Shown here: piece after piece, positions 9,641-21,334 of the stretch
How positions within the stretch are numbered: the first letter of the stretch is position 1
How the letters are laid out: each line of letters opens with the position of its first letter
Source of the DNA: Marsupella aquatica
Taxonomy: Eukaryota > Marchantiophyta
Direction of reading: 5' to 3'
DNA length: 64,000 nt
Assembly (NCBI GenBank): GCA_973895155.1
Contig: OZ316895.1
Span: 4,464,001-4,528,000 of the forward strand
Notes under the pieces: model-generated
Seen by the model: only the letters and a program-made list of their open reading frames with translations
Database searches by the model: none
What the model was told of the DNA's origin: nothing
Translations under genes and position numbers: made by a program

Positions 9641-10424
9641 TGGCTCTGTGCTCGCCCAGTCTGCACTGTTCCTCGGGTTTGAGACCCACAAACTCAATCA
9701 GCTCATCATGCACCTCCAATCGTCCATGCTTTCGCTCGATCATTGAAGTGCTCCGTTTCGTGTCAGCTGCGAGCTCAGAATTCGAGGAAGCGTGGTGTTC
9801 CGTGGCCGATTGTAATTGGAAGCAGACTGAATTTTTTTCCATTGCCGACGAGAATCTGATCTGAGGAGGCGAAGATCACTAGTACCAGTGGCTGATTGCG
9901 TTGTGTAAAGAAGGAAAGGAAGATCCGTTGCTGGATTTTGTAGCCACTACGCTAGAACTTGATCTCAGGGTTGTGTTGTTCGAAGGACACCAGTTTCTGT
10001 GGCCGGCTTGTGATTGGGAAGAGGATAGAAAGAGAGAGAGGTCGATCAGTTGACATCAGATCTGGCAAGTAGAAGTGGATGATCTTAAAGTGGACTTTAT
10101 AGTACTCTTTTTCCCTCTGCTCCGCTGATTTAGCACCTTGTCTCATTTGTTTGAGTCGACCGATCGATCGATCGATTGATCGCAGCGGTGGTGGAGTGCT
10201 GAATGCCGCCGAGCGGCGTGCAAATTGTGGAACATATTACTCCGCACTTCGTTGTAGCTCCGTCTTAGAAAAGTAGATCCTTCTGTCTTGACCGCGATTT
10301 CAGGTGGCGTCTGTGGTGAGTGGCCTTGGTTACATCAGGCGAGACGATTAATTGGCTGTCTAGAGGACCTGAGACGAGAACAGAGCGCACTAGGTTTATC
10401 TGCACCAGCCAGCACGGAGGGTAG

Positions 10425-13400
10425 ATGGCGCAGGAATCGCCAGTGACCAATGGTGAGCTCTACGATCTTGTCTGTCCTTACTGCTGTAGTCTGTTGGTTC
10501 CTGCTCCCTTTGACACTCTTGGAGGTTTCTTCATTTGGAGTTAATAGTCGACTTCGACTTGTAACTCGTTGTCAGTAGCAGGACTCTGTGATTGCAAACG
10601 AGAGAATGTTCTTTGACGTTTAGGTCAGCCTGTTTAAGAGGTTGCGATTAAGTACGTGAATACTATAATGGTTAGATTGTGATCCATTCTGCTTAGCGGT
10701 AGCTAGTTTTCATGGATCTAATTTGCTCTTCTTTTTTGTTGACAATGTGCGGGAAATAGTTGACCAGCCCGAAGACGCGAAGACGCCTTCCCTCCTGAGT
10801 AAAGTGAAGGAGAAAGCGAAAGGCACAGTCCAAAAGTTGACGAGCAAAGGGAAGAAAGGACATGATAATTCGACGGAATCCGTGTCATCAGCGTCAGGAG
10901 GTCAAGTTGACGATGAGTCAACTAGCGATGACATGGACGAGTTGAGCGCGTCAGAAGCCCAGGTACGCAATTTACAATCTCAGACGTTGGAATGATTCAC
11001 TGCTTCGGTGGCAAGCAGATTCCTTGCAGCAGGAGCTTCTAGGGTTTACCGGAGCGCACATTTTTTTCTCCCAGGACGCTGAGAGAAAGTGCATGGGTGA
11101 GCGTCTGGGTGGGGCTCCATTTAAAACCATGGAGGAGTTGTAGCACATCTTACATCTGTGTTGGAGAAATAACAACCGAAAACCAAAGAATTCCAAATGC
11201 AGGGTTAGTTGCAAGATTAAAAACCTTGCAACTAACCATGTAATTGTTCGACTTTATGGGAGCGCGGTGTTCACTGCTGTAAGCATCAATGAGTGAATGA
11301 GTCACACTACCCTTCCCACTGCTGTGAGCATTAATGAACGAATGTCACAATACCCTTCCTTGAAAAATACGTAACAAGTATTCCTATGGCACATCCCAAC
11401 CGCAGAGACGTCCTGACAACTGTTCATGATGGGGTTTGTTTCAATGGAAAACATTCTGCCGTTCGCAAAATCTTTGTTCCGATAAATGAGTCTCGGGTTT
11501 TTGTTTTGGCTTGTAAATTGCAAAATCTACACTGTATTGGAACGGTTGTATTGGGAAGTTTTCTAACGAACTGGCTCAATTTTGAAATGGTGCTGGAAGA
11601 GGTCCCTACATCCAGTGATAACGTTTTTGGTGAAATCTGTTAACCATATTTTAATTGCCACGAGATTTATTTGAATTTGTGCAGAGAGAATCCAAAGGAA
11701 GTCCAGGAGCTCCTGGAATTGACGGAGTTCAAGAAAACACAAATGGTTTCGAGCAGCGGGTTTCGCTCGGAAGTATGAATTGCAGTCCATACAGTGATCA
11801 CGATTTAATTTCCTCGTTGAGATAACTAAGTTGATCAAAGGCAGTATACTAGCGCAATATTAGGTAGAGATCCTTCTAACTGTTGTTACGTTCTCTATGG
11901 ATTGACAGTTAAACCCGAGGACGATTTACTCAGTCCTTTTGCACGCTCTAAAGCTGAAAAGGATCCGCTTACAGTTACACCTCTGATAGCTACTCCCACA
12001 TCTTACGGGGAGCCGCACACAACTGTCGAAGATGTTATGCCACCTTCTATCATTGAGCCCACATCTGTTTCAGAGCGGGGTGAGGAGTCCTCCATAAGCC
12101 TCGGAAACATTCCGGAAGCAAGAGGTAAGAGATGATTTCTGTTCCAGATTAAGTTCCTCAAATCCTGGTTCAAGTAAATGATTCGCAATACTTTCTATCG
12201 ATACAGTCGATGGGGGAATCTGTCATCTATTGCACTTAGTAAGTTCGATTCTTTGTGGAATATAAGTACTCCGTCTGATACGTATTCCTCTCTTATAATT
12301 GTGGACAAAAATGCTTCCTAAGAATGAATTGATTATGACCATCGTGATGCTGTCCTGGTAATCGAACAGTGACGTAGTTCGGAATTTTTTGTTGTCAAAC
12401 GACTTAATAACATAAGTTAAAATCTGGGACTTGGATTGCAGACGACGAAGAGACAGCAGCGGCAAACGAGGTCACCACTGGCGGTCCAGACGCAGAGATT
12501 AGTGAAGGCTTCAAAAAGACCTTTCAGCAAAAGGATCTTCGGGCCATAGATGGTCTCCCTAAGCCCAAAGGATTTGATGTCGGTAACGAAGATAGGGTCG
12601 ATTCGGGCGATTTTGCTCACCAAAGCAAGCAGGCTTTGGCCGATCCGACCATATCACAACAGACGGAAGGTAACGCAGAAGGGGTTTCCAACGATAGAGA
12701 GTTTGCGGTAGATGGGGCTGCTGACTCCCAGGTAATTGAGCAGGGCAATGAAAAGCCGCATCCACCTGGATCTGTGGCTGAGTTTGAGGACAGCATGTTT
12801 ACCTCGAATGCTATCCATGACTTGAAACCAAATGAACCAAATGCAGCAGAAGCCAAGCGTGCAGGTGAAATTGGTACCTTTTCACGAGATTTTGATCCAG
12901 AAGCAAAACTGTCCAGTGGCACAGAAGGAGATAAGCAGCATCCTCCTGGTTCTACGGCTGAGTTTAAGGATAGTATGTTCAGCTCCGGTGCTACGCATGA
13001 CTTGAAACCAAATGAACCAAATGCAGCAGAAGCCAAGCGTGCAGGTGAAATTGGTACCTTTTCACGAGATTTTGATCCAGAGGCAGAAAAATCTAGTGGC
13101 ACAGAAGGAGATCAGCAGCATCCGCCCGGTTCTATGGCTGAGTTTAAGGATAGTATGTTCAGCTCCGGTGCCACACAAGACTTGAAACCAAATGAGCCGA
13201 ACGCAGCAGAAGCCAAGCGTGCAGGTGAAATTGGCACATTTTCACGAGATTTTGATCCAGAGGCAGAAAAGTCTAGTGGCACAGAAGGAGATCAGCAGCA
13301 TCCGCCCGGTTCTATGGCTGAGTTCAAGGATAGTATGTTCAGCTCCGGTGCCACACAAGACTTGAAACCAAATGAGCCGAACGCAGCAGAAGCCAAGCGT

Positions 13401-14573
13401 GCAGGTGAAATTGGCACATTTTCACGAGATTTTGATCCAGAGGCAGAAAAGTCTAGTGGCACAGAAGGAGATCAGCACCATCCGCCCGGTTCTATGGCTG
13501 AGTTTCAGGATAGTATGTTCAGCTCCGGTGCCACACAAGACTTGAAACCAAATGAGCCGAACGCAGCAGAAGCCAAGCGTGCAGGTGAAATTGGCACATT
13601 TTCACGAGATTTTGATCCAGAGGCAGGAAAGTCTAGTGGCACAGAAGGAGATCAGCAGCATCCGCCCGGTTCTATGGCTGAGTTTAAGGATAGTATGTTC
13701 AGCTCCGGTGCCACACAAGACTTGAAATCAAATGAGCCGAACGCAGCAGAGGCCAAACATTCGGGTGACATCGGCACATTTTCAAGAGGTGCGGATCTTT
13801 CTCGAGATGGCGAATCTGAAAGGAACGTACACTTCCAGGATGCTCCACAGGTATCTATCAAAGATGTAAGCCTTAAATAATTTAGGATGTAAGGGCGAAC
13901 TTATTCTTCAATCCATTTTCAGGAAATAATAAGCATGCGAAGGCAGAAATTTAACAGCGGTGAAGTGTTCTTGGTCTCCTGGATTAAGACTGTCGTGGAT
14001 AGAACCGCGTTGTACAGTCTATGAAGTATCTCTTCAAACTAAGGGAACCTGATCTGTCCAACATTATGGAAACATTCGTTTAGTTTGCCCTACGCTCGGT
14101 CCTTGATCATGCATGTATTCAGCAACTCATGAGATGAAGTTACTGCATACTGATGTTTCGTATGCCTTTGTTAGCAGGGTGAACAGATTATTGACTCCTC
14201 AGCTGGGAAGGGCCCATCATCTGACCAAGGCAGCAGGCCTATGACAGCGGAAGAAGAAGCTGAAAGCTACTTTGATGCGGTGTCAGACGAAGAAGCTCTA
14301 CCTAGTCAGCCAAGTTTGGACTCTGATATTAACAAGGATTTCAATCCAGAGGCCACTGATGCGTACGACAAGCAAAAGAACTATTTAGCGGAATCTGCAA
14401 ATGTACGAGTGAAGGCTGCCATGAATGATGACGCTGAGGCGAAGGAAAAAGATTCTGCTAGTAATTCATCGGAAGGTATTTCCACATTGCTGGGATCTAC
14501 ATTGAAGTCCGTTGTGGACAGTGTGGGTTCCAAAGTTGGACTTGTTTCCGCCCCTCGAAGTTCTTCGTCTTAA
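10425..14573 (+). CDS. LTI65/CAP160-like dehydration-associated repeat protein, six exons, 784 aa
   Basis: Exons that keep frame with GT-AG introns: 10425-10452, 10760-10962, 11685-11772, 11909-12124, 12442-13865, 14178-14573 (TAA). The first exon encodes MAQESPVTN. Residues about 18-40 hold PSLLSKVKEKAKGTVQKL, a Lys-rich amphipathic segment like that near the N-terminus of LTI65/LTI78 proteins. Residues about 120-150 contain DPLTVTPLIATPTSYGE. Residues 285-584 are five 60-residue repeats (HPPGSMAEFKDSMFSSGA, then LKPNEPNAAEAKRAGEIGTF) with a degenerate sixth. The last exon ends with STLLGSTLKSVVDSVGSK. The whole protein is hydrophilic, rich in Glu, Asp, Lys, Ser and Gly, with no membrane segment, as expected of a disordered protein protecting cells during drying or cold. 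Family assignment is by composition and short motifs; the 60-residue repeat is not one I know. DRE and ABRE boxes upstream suggest cold/ABA control. Confidence 0.75.
12759..13800 (+). repeat. 180-bp in-frame tandem repeat within exon 5
   Basis: Units start at 12759, 12939, 13119, 13299, 13479 and 13659, exactly 180 bases apart. Units 3, 4 and 5 are nearly identical at the DNA level, unit 1 is the most divergent and unit 6 loses the pattern after about 110 bases. This points to recent unequal crossing-over within the array. Each unit encodes 60 residues. Confidence 0.95.
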
Positions 14574-17500
14574 TCACAAGCAAGTACTGTCCACAGTACT
14601 ACATCAGACGAAGTGCCTAGCTGGATCTCAACAGCTATAGGTGTACCTTTTCACTGACGAGCAGGAGGAGGGGAATAGCAAGACATGCTGATAAAGTTGC
14701 AGATCTCCTTTTCATTCAGTTGTAAGATTCTCAACATGGAGTTCTAACGACGTGGTTTTTGGGGTTACGTCTTTTGTAATGTCCTTTAGCAGGTTGTAAC
14801 GCACACCCTTCAAAAACTAGTTCAGTGAGTAAAGTAATGAGGTTTTCAAGCGGATGAAATTTGATAATCGTTGTTTCTACTCAGGATTGTGTGGTACACT
14901 CGCCCCCACTAATTTTAGTTTCTGAAGACCTGTGACAGATTTTTCTTGAAATGTGAGGGTGAAAGTCTCTTCCTTGATTGTGGTGAACACAATGCCTGGG
15001 AGTTTCCACTATTCAGGAATGGGTTGTCCTGTCCTAGACCAACTAGCAGAACTTTTATAGGTTACAGGTTTTACAACCACTTAAATCCAATCATGTAGAT
15101 ATTGATCCGAATCCCTGTACAGAACATTTTAAATGGAATGGTCGGTCGAGTTAAGATTCAATTCTGTCCGAGCATGTCCATCACTTGCCCTGTATAATCA
15201 TATATTTGCTCCAGTGGAGCATTTTTGTCAGTACCTCAGAAAAGTTTGTTGCAAGTCTCTGCTAAAAGTCTCATCGAGGTGAAACGTTAAGCCAACACGC
15301 ATCATATTTTTGACGAATATTTTGTTTCCATTGCAGAAATATTAGTCCATGGAATTGTTTTCTCGACAATAGGGTGGGCTGCTTAGCCCGCCCTCGTCCT
15401 TCTAAAACCTCATAAACTAAAAACTGTACACAACCTTTCAATCACCCATCTGTTTCTGTAGTAAGAAAGGTTGTTTTGGTGTACTTCATCCAGGCTCGTG
15501 TATCAAACTGATTGCTCGAACAGTTCTTGCAGAAACGCAAGGCTCTCGGGCTTATGGTAATGGAAAATCGAGTTTTGTGGAAGTTTCACCCAGAGGCCTT
15601 ATGAGATTTAGTAGGAGGTCTCTCCGACGTGGCTGTAGGAGACGATTTAGCTCGAGCTCCAACCGTACGAAGGTGTATAATATTATTTTTAGGGAACATC
15701 CTGCCTAGTAACAAGACTGGCAATACCTTCCTGGGGTTGTTCCTGAGCCAGTAATTCCATTCATTGGCATACACCAGGATTGCTCTTACCACCGAGATTT
15801 CTGAAGCACTTGATCACATGAGAAGTCGTTCAAGCACAACAGAATTAAACTCATCGCTTCAATATATGGTGATTCCCCATCTTTAGCTTGGTTCAGGACA
15901 TATCCCAACTTCCCAATCCAATTCCAAGTTTACCGGCTTTCTTTCCCTGCTGATGATTAACCGTCTGATTTCCATCTCTGCCTCTGGTTGCAATTGAAAC
16001 CTACACCTGATATCTATACATCTCTGCAAGTCTTTTGATAGCTCGGGTAGTTTTGTTCATCGACGTCAGAGGCATCGACCTCGAACCGAACATAAAAATT
16101 GTATAGTGTGAACTGATACACAGGGATTGCTTCACCTTTGTCATATATTTATTCATCCTCAACCAGAATCATCCTCAACCAGAAGCGAAATCGGTAACAA
16201 GTGGCTGCATGTATTTCCATTGCGAATTGTGAGATTCCCCAGGGTGAAACAAGTCGATGGAGGGTTGATCTAGAAGACGTTAAGACGATAGTGAGGCAAA
16301 CACGTGAGAAGCACTGACGTAGTGAGGTTGGTTGCAGCTCCGAGTGGTTGGCTGGGATGGAAGCCCTCTTCCTTCTGCTTCCTGATGCATCGGGTTAGAC
16401 GGTTGGCTTTTGGGGTAATGCTTCAATTCGCGGACAGCTCAACAGCATGGACATAAATAACTCTTCATCTCCACCTTCCTTCGATATACTCGAAATTAAT
16501 TAGTACATCAAGTGTGTTATTTTTTGCCTCGGAAAATCCAAGTGTTTTAGACACAGAATTCGCGGGGGTGTTCGATTCTTCAAGGCTTGAACAACATAAC
16601 AGTGGCAACAAATTCTGCTATCCTTCAGCAAATGTTTGTTACCGATTCTCCACAATTTGTCAATCACAACCAATGTTATCAGACCAAAAATGCCTCGTGA
16701 GATCTGTGCACCTGATTTCTAAACTTTCAAGTCTACGACCAATCAACCTAAACTTGATCCACACTTCGGGCCGGGTGGGCAGTGAAGACGAAGTCTGTGA
16801 CTGTTCTTTTGAAGTCTTGCCAACACATTCGTATTGGGTTGGCAAGCCTATGCAGACCGGAATCACACAACAGTGAGTACAGTAGTAAGTTGTTGATAGC
16901 ATTGCAGCCTCCAACGGAACACCATAATCGTTGAGCCGCAGATTGTGTTGGCGGTGGCAAAGTGCTTTTCACTGTGCACTAATCGTTGTCACAGATATGT
17001 TGGTTCGGGCATCATATCGGAAGACAAACGAACGTGGGCGAGGCCAATTAGGTGGAAGTGACAGAGAATGTACAATGTACAAACAAATATCTTTTCGTCA
17101 GAGTCGAAATTCGGTCTCCAGCAATGACAGTCATGGCCTCATGCATCTTCAAATAGCTTCAAATAGCTTCAACGAACTGATAGTGCATGACAAATGGCGA
17201 CCATGCGGAGTGGGCCCTAGGGAGAGTACTCTAGAATCGTCTCTCGTCCATTCTCTCAGCTATGGAGAAGTGAAAGAAAGCAGGCCAAGGCATCAGAGGA
17301 AACATGCACGCCAAGGCAATTGACACCCGGCACTGCACAACATGCGCAAGCTGTTTTCCTCTTTCACCTAAGCTAAGCTGGGGCCACCGCTTTCCAAAGA
17401 CCCTGGGATACCTTCTATGCTGACTTTTGTCTTTGGCCAGTAAGTCTCATAGTTTGGTAGGGTTATACCATTAGGGACTCTCAAAGCTTGACCTTAACAA

Positions 17501-18279
17501 GATAAGGTTCTCCCATAACTTCAGTATTATGAGAATTCCTGTAAAAGTTATGGGAGTTGATCTTCGGCTACCATAAGGAAAGTTTGCAAGCTCAACACTT
17601 ATCCTGTAACTTTCCCGCAACTTTAGGTGGAAGTTCAAAAATTTGGAAATCCAGGACTTCGGAACTCCGGAAAGCCCCAACTGAATACATGTGGGATTTT
17701 CTCATGATGCTGTTGCATTTGAAACGGCAGCTGATCAAGAATTGAGGGAAAAATAATGTATGCTATGAGACAAGTGAGGGAGTAACTCCTGCCTTATGGG
17801 GCAGGTCAATGTTACCTCCCCCCATTTTTTAAATTCTGTAATTGGGTCCCATAACTCAAGTTATGGGATATATCACAAATTTGTAACTTTCACTAATGAC
17901 CCAGCTTTGAGATGCCCTATCAGGGCGTGTCACCATAGTTTGACAGGGTTATTAATACCATTAGGGCATGTCACCATTAGGGTGTGTCAAAGCACAACTG
18001 TAACTCATTTATGGCTCAGGACTTAAAACATTGCTACGGCCAGGAAAAAATCACTATGGGCTACTAAAATATGTCCAAAAAAATTAAGCTGTAACACTTT
18101 GGTTACCGGAGAACTTTGACATGCACTATTACCCTCTTTCTCCTCTTACTTAGTCTTCTCCATGTGTAGACTTTTATCTTTTGCCAAGTGTCTTTGTTGT
18201 GTATTTTAAATGGTCATTGGCAAGAACATAAAACTCTTTTATGGCCAGGACATAACTCCTTACGGGCTACCTAAATACA
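14574..18279. other. Intergenic stretch with short hairpins, no gene seen
   Basis: The first few hundred bases are probably the 3' untranslated region of the stress-protein gene. I found no frame with recognisable domains; open frames at 15586-15792 (minus) and 16931-17323 (plus) look random. Around 17470-18050 CCCATAACT-type motifs recur, with two hairpins described separately. Confidence 0.5.
17511..17868. repeat. CCCATAAC/GTTATGGG hairpin motifs
   Basis: CTCCCATAAC near 17512 is inverted against GTTATGGGAG near 17549. At 17847-17868, TCCCATAACT and AGTTATGGGA are separated by only two bases, giving a perfect 10-bp stem. Two copies in 350 bases suggest a degenerate inverted-repeat element. 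Confidence 0.6.
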
Positions 18280-18623
18280 TGTTAGATATTGCTCTAGTCT
18301 TGTGACTCTTGTGCTAACCACAGTTAGGCTAACTCAGGTTAGGACCTAGCTAAGGTTAGCGGTAGTGCTGTTGTGCATATAGCCAGGGCTGATGCCAGAC
18401 CCTGGTGGAACTTAGGCTCATTGTTACGGAGCTAGTTGAGAGATAGGGAGAGCTTGTGCTGTGGATGCTTGGTATGGCCGGTCGGCCTAGAGTGCAGTAA
18501 AGCTCTTGTGTGTTCCCGTGGACGTAGCCTCATGTGGAGGTGAACCACGTATCTCTCTGTGTCGACTATTGTGCGTTGGATGGTTCATGGGCTTGCCGTT
18601 ACGAATGTCGTCTATGCTCAACA
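18280..18623 (+). mobile_element. Solo LTR of a retrotransposon (Ty1/copia-like), with target duplication
   Basis: The 344-bp unit starts TGTTAG and ends CTCAACA, the usual TG...CA ends. It is flanked on both sides by ATACA (18275-18279 and 18624-18628), a perfect 5-bp target duplication. A related LTR lies at 40781-41112 (shared stretches include CTTGTGACTC, CTAACCACAGTTAGG and GAACCACGTA). No primer-binding site or internal region is present, so it is the product of LTR-LTR recombination. Copia versus gypsy is inferred only from LTR length and ends. Confidence 0.85.
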
Positions 18624-20439
18624 ATACACACCCCGTAAGAATTTTACGGCCCAAAATTGTTGAGCCATAAGACTTTTCTTATGTGTGAACTTTGACGCCC
18701 TAATGTCCACCTACCTTGAAAGTACAAACAAAAACCCCCCTTGTTTCCTGTAGAGCTATACAATCTCGTCTATGCCTCCCCTCTTACACGGGTTAACATA
18801 CAGTTGACCATATCTTAGTAGATCATATATTTGTAGGAACCGTAATCCTATACATCATGGCCTCACAACAATACAAGGTCTACATATACCTATCACAAAC
18901 AATCAACACGGGTCTTAATGTGAAAATAATTGTATGACCATTGTAGGCATGTATCATATAGTCAACATGGCCACCCACCTTGAAAGTATGAACAAAACTC
19001 CCATTGTTTCTTTTTCAAGGTATGCAATCTACTCTATGCCTCCTACCTAGTGTGCACAGTGGTTGAGATACAGTCAAACATATCTTCATAACGGAACGCT
19101 AGGGACCTTAATCCTATACATTACAGCCTGACAATGATACATGGCCCAAACATACATTTTCCAAACCAATCTATTGTACAGTACCCTAACATTATACCAA
19201 CATGGCCCACCACAGAGGACTGACTGTGGCCACCCAAGGGACCAGAGAAGTCATGGGATGACTAGGGATGGGTGTTATTTTAGAGTCAACTTTTATGTAG
19301 GGGGCCCTCAAAGTAGTACTGGCCCTCAAACTCCCTAAATTGTAGGATCTAGATTCTCAAGAGTCAATCAGTTGAATCAGTTGTCATGCCATGTGTGACT
19401 TGCACAAACCTTTTTTTGTGTTCCTACTTTTTATGTTTTTGTCATTTCTTGTTCCTATTTTCTGTTTAATTGTGATTTCAAAGTAGAAGCCCTCAGGTCC
19501 CAGAAAGTTTCCAGCCCTTGCCCTTGGTTCTCCACTTTGCATGCCATAAGCCCTGAGGTCCCAGAAAATTTCCTGCCTTGCCCTTGTTTCTCCACATTGT
19601 ATGCCATAAGCCCTGCTTAACTAGGTGGTTTCTCTACAGAATTCTCAGTCAAGATGTTGTTGCCATTGGTGAAGTTGAGGGCAGGGAAACTTAAATAGGG
19701 CCGCCCACATGCAAGTTGGCTCTTAGGTCCGTCTTGCATGTACCATCTCACAAGTTTCCAGCCCCTACCACTCCCGGAAGTATTAGTAAAGAGCTCATCC
19801 AAATCTCCACACTATTTGCTTACCCTGATACTTGGGAACTACCCAGGCCCATGCAGTCATGCTTGTTGTTGCCACATCCAGCTTTACTGAGCTCTGTGGG
19901 GATTGTATATTCCTTTTATTTTAGTTTTAAGGTTTGAGACCTCAATGGCCAGAAAGTTGGTTTTCCACTTTGTATGCAGTCAAGCCTACCCAAGGAGGAC
20001 TTTGGGGCATACAAATCTCACTCAATGTTAGCATGCCAAGTGTGCAGTTCAGGCTGGAAACTCAAGGACGCTGCACATGCAAGATGGCCTTAGGTCCAAC
20101 TCGCATGTAGCAGCCGTTAGTTTACCGGCCCTCAACACTCACACAACAAATTGTTAAAAGAAGATGATGTTTGGCAGCAATATGTGCTGCACTTGAATGA
20201 CAGGTATCCAAAGACTCCATAGTCCTTGAAGCGAGGTATTTGCTTGATCGACCCCCAAAATGAAACTTGTTACTTGATAGACCCCCAAAATCTGAGATGA
20301 AAAGGTCCATCAACGGTCCAAATCTGGATCAGAAGGTCCATCAATGGTCCAGATTGGGGAAAAATGGAAGGGGTTGATTAAGCAAACTTTTTCCGAAAGG
20401 GGGTCTACTAAGCATATCTCCCTTGAAGCCCATCCTTTG
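18624..20439. other. Intergenic stretch with degenerate repeats, no gene
   Basis: At 19488-19616 a unit of about 65 bp containing CCCTGAGGTCCCAGAAA and TGCATGCCATAAGCCCTG occurs twice. Related pieces (GGCTCTTAGGTCC, GCCTTAGGTCCAAC, GGCCCTTAAGGTCC) recur near 19720, 20090 and 20700. At 20305-20360 a 26-bp unit with AAGGTCCATCAA is repeated. No coding frame is convincing. Confidence 0.5.
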
Positions 20440-20495
20440 AAATAAGCATGGCCCGTCCTTTAGGTCAGTTTTTGAAGGACGGGCCATGCTTATTT
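20440..20495. repeat. Perfect 21-bp hairpin with 14-nt loop
   Basis: Bases 20440-20460 (AAATAAGCATGGCCCGTCC plus TT) are perfectly inverted at 20475-20495, with a 14-base loop between. The stem is GC-rich in the middle. Nothing nearby shows it to be a gene; it may be a foldback element or a small RNA precursor. Confidence 0.9.
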
Positions 20496-21334
20496 GTTTT
20501 GTTCGATTTCCAAAGGACAGGACTCCAAGGGCCTGAAACTTTCTGGTAGTTGCCCTTGGTTCTGCTCTTTGTATGGCAGTAGCCATACAAAATACTCTCC
20601 CCAACATTCTGAATTGAGGCATACAAAAATACTCTCCACAGTACGTTTGTGCCATGTGTTACGTTGAGGGCCCCAGAAATAAGGCCGCTCAAATGCCAGT
20701 TGGCCCTTAAGGTCCCTAAGTTTTAGGATTAGAAAACCAAATAATATCTCTCTGCCGGAAAAGAGTGCCCGTTGATGACGAAGGTGCCAGACTGCCAGGG
20801 GATGGAGATTCAACCAATTGCCAACTTGTTAATCCCACGAAGCAAGTGTTGTTATTTCGGGTGAGCAATTGGAAGTTTCAATGATACTCCACCTGAGATT
20901 CTTGCCTTTCTAGTTCCTTCTGTTTCAGCAATCTGAAGCTGCACTGATATTTTATGGTGCAAGCTGAAAAAACTGCCGCAACTAAAAAGCCCAAAAAGTA
21001 CCCAGCGATCGACAAGTCATCCACGAAACTGTGCCAAGCACGGAACGGAAAACCGATTCGTAGACCCAGCTTGGCTTTGGTATCTCAGATCTCACAGACG
21101 TACTTTCGTATCATTCCGAAAGAACAAATTCGTCACAGATCGATTTGCAGATGTATGAATGTGATTCAATTCTGCTCAGGAATGTCGGCCCAATCCCTAG
21201 CCGTGGGAAGAGATAGATGAACGTGGTGGGGTATGTGCAGTAGTGAGTTTGAAGGTGAAGGATTCAAGCCACTGAATTGGTGGAAATCATGTAGGGCATG
21301 CTAGCGGGTCCGAATTTCATGCCAGGGCCACAGG

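Noticed and set aside
11386-11643. 85-codon open frame within intron 2 of the stress-protein gene
   Set aside because: No domain, and it lies inside a well-supported intron.
12617-13102. 161-codon open frame on the minus strand
   Set aside because: Shadow of the 180-bp coding repeat on the plus strand; it repeats the same period and has no independent support.
12759-13800. Regular 180-bp repeats considered as a CRISPR-like or satellite array
   Set aside because: The period is a multiple of three and the frame is open throughout with conserved residues, so it is a protein repeat.
16931-17323. 130-codon open frame in the intergenic region
   Set aside because: Composition looks random and there is no splice or start context.
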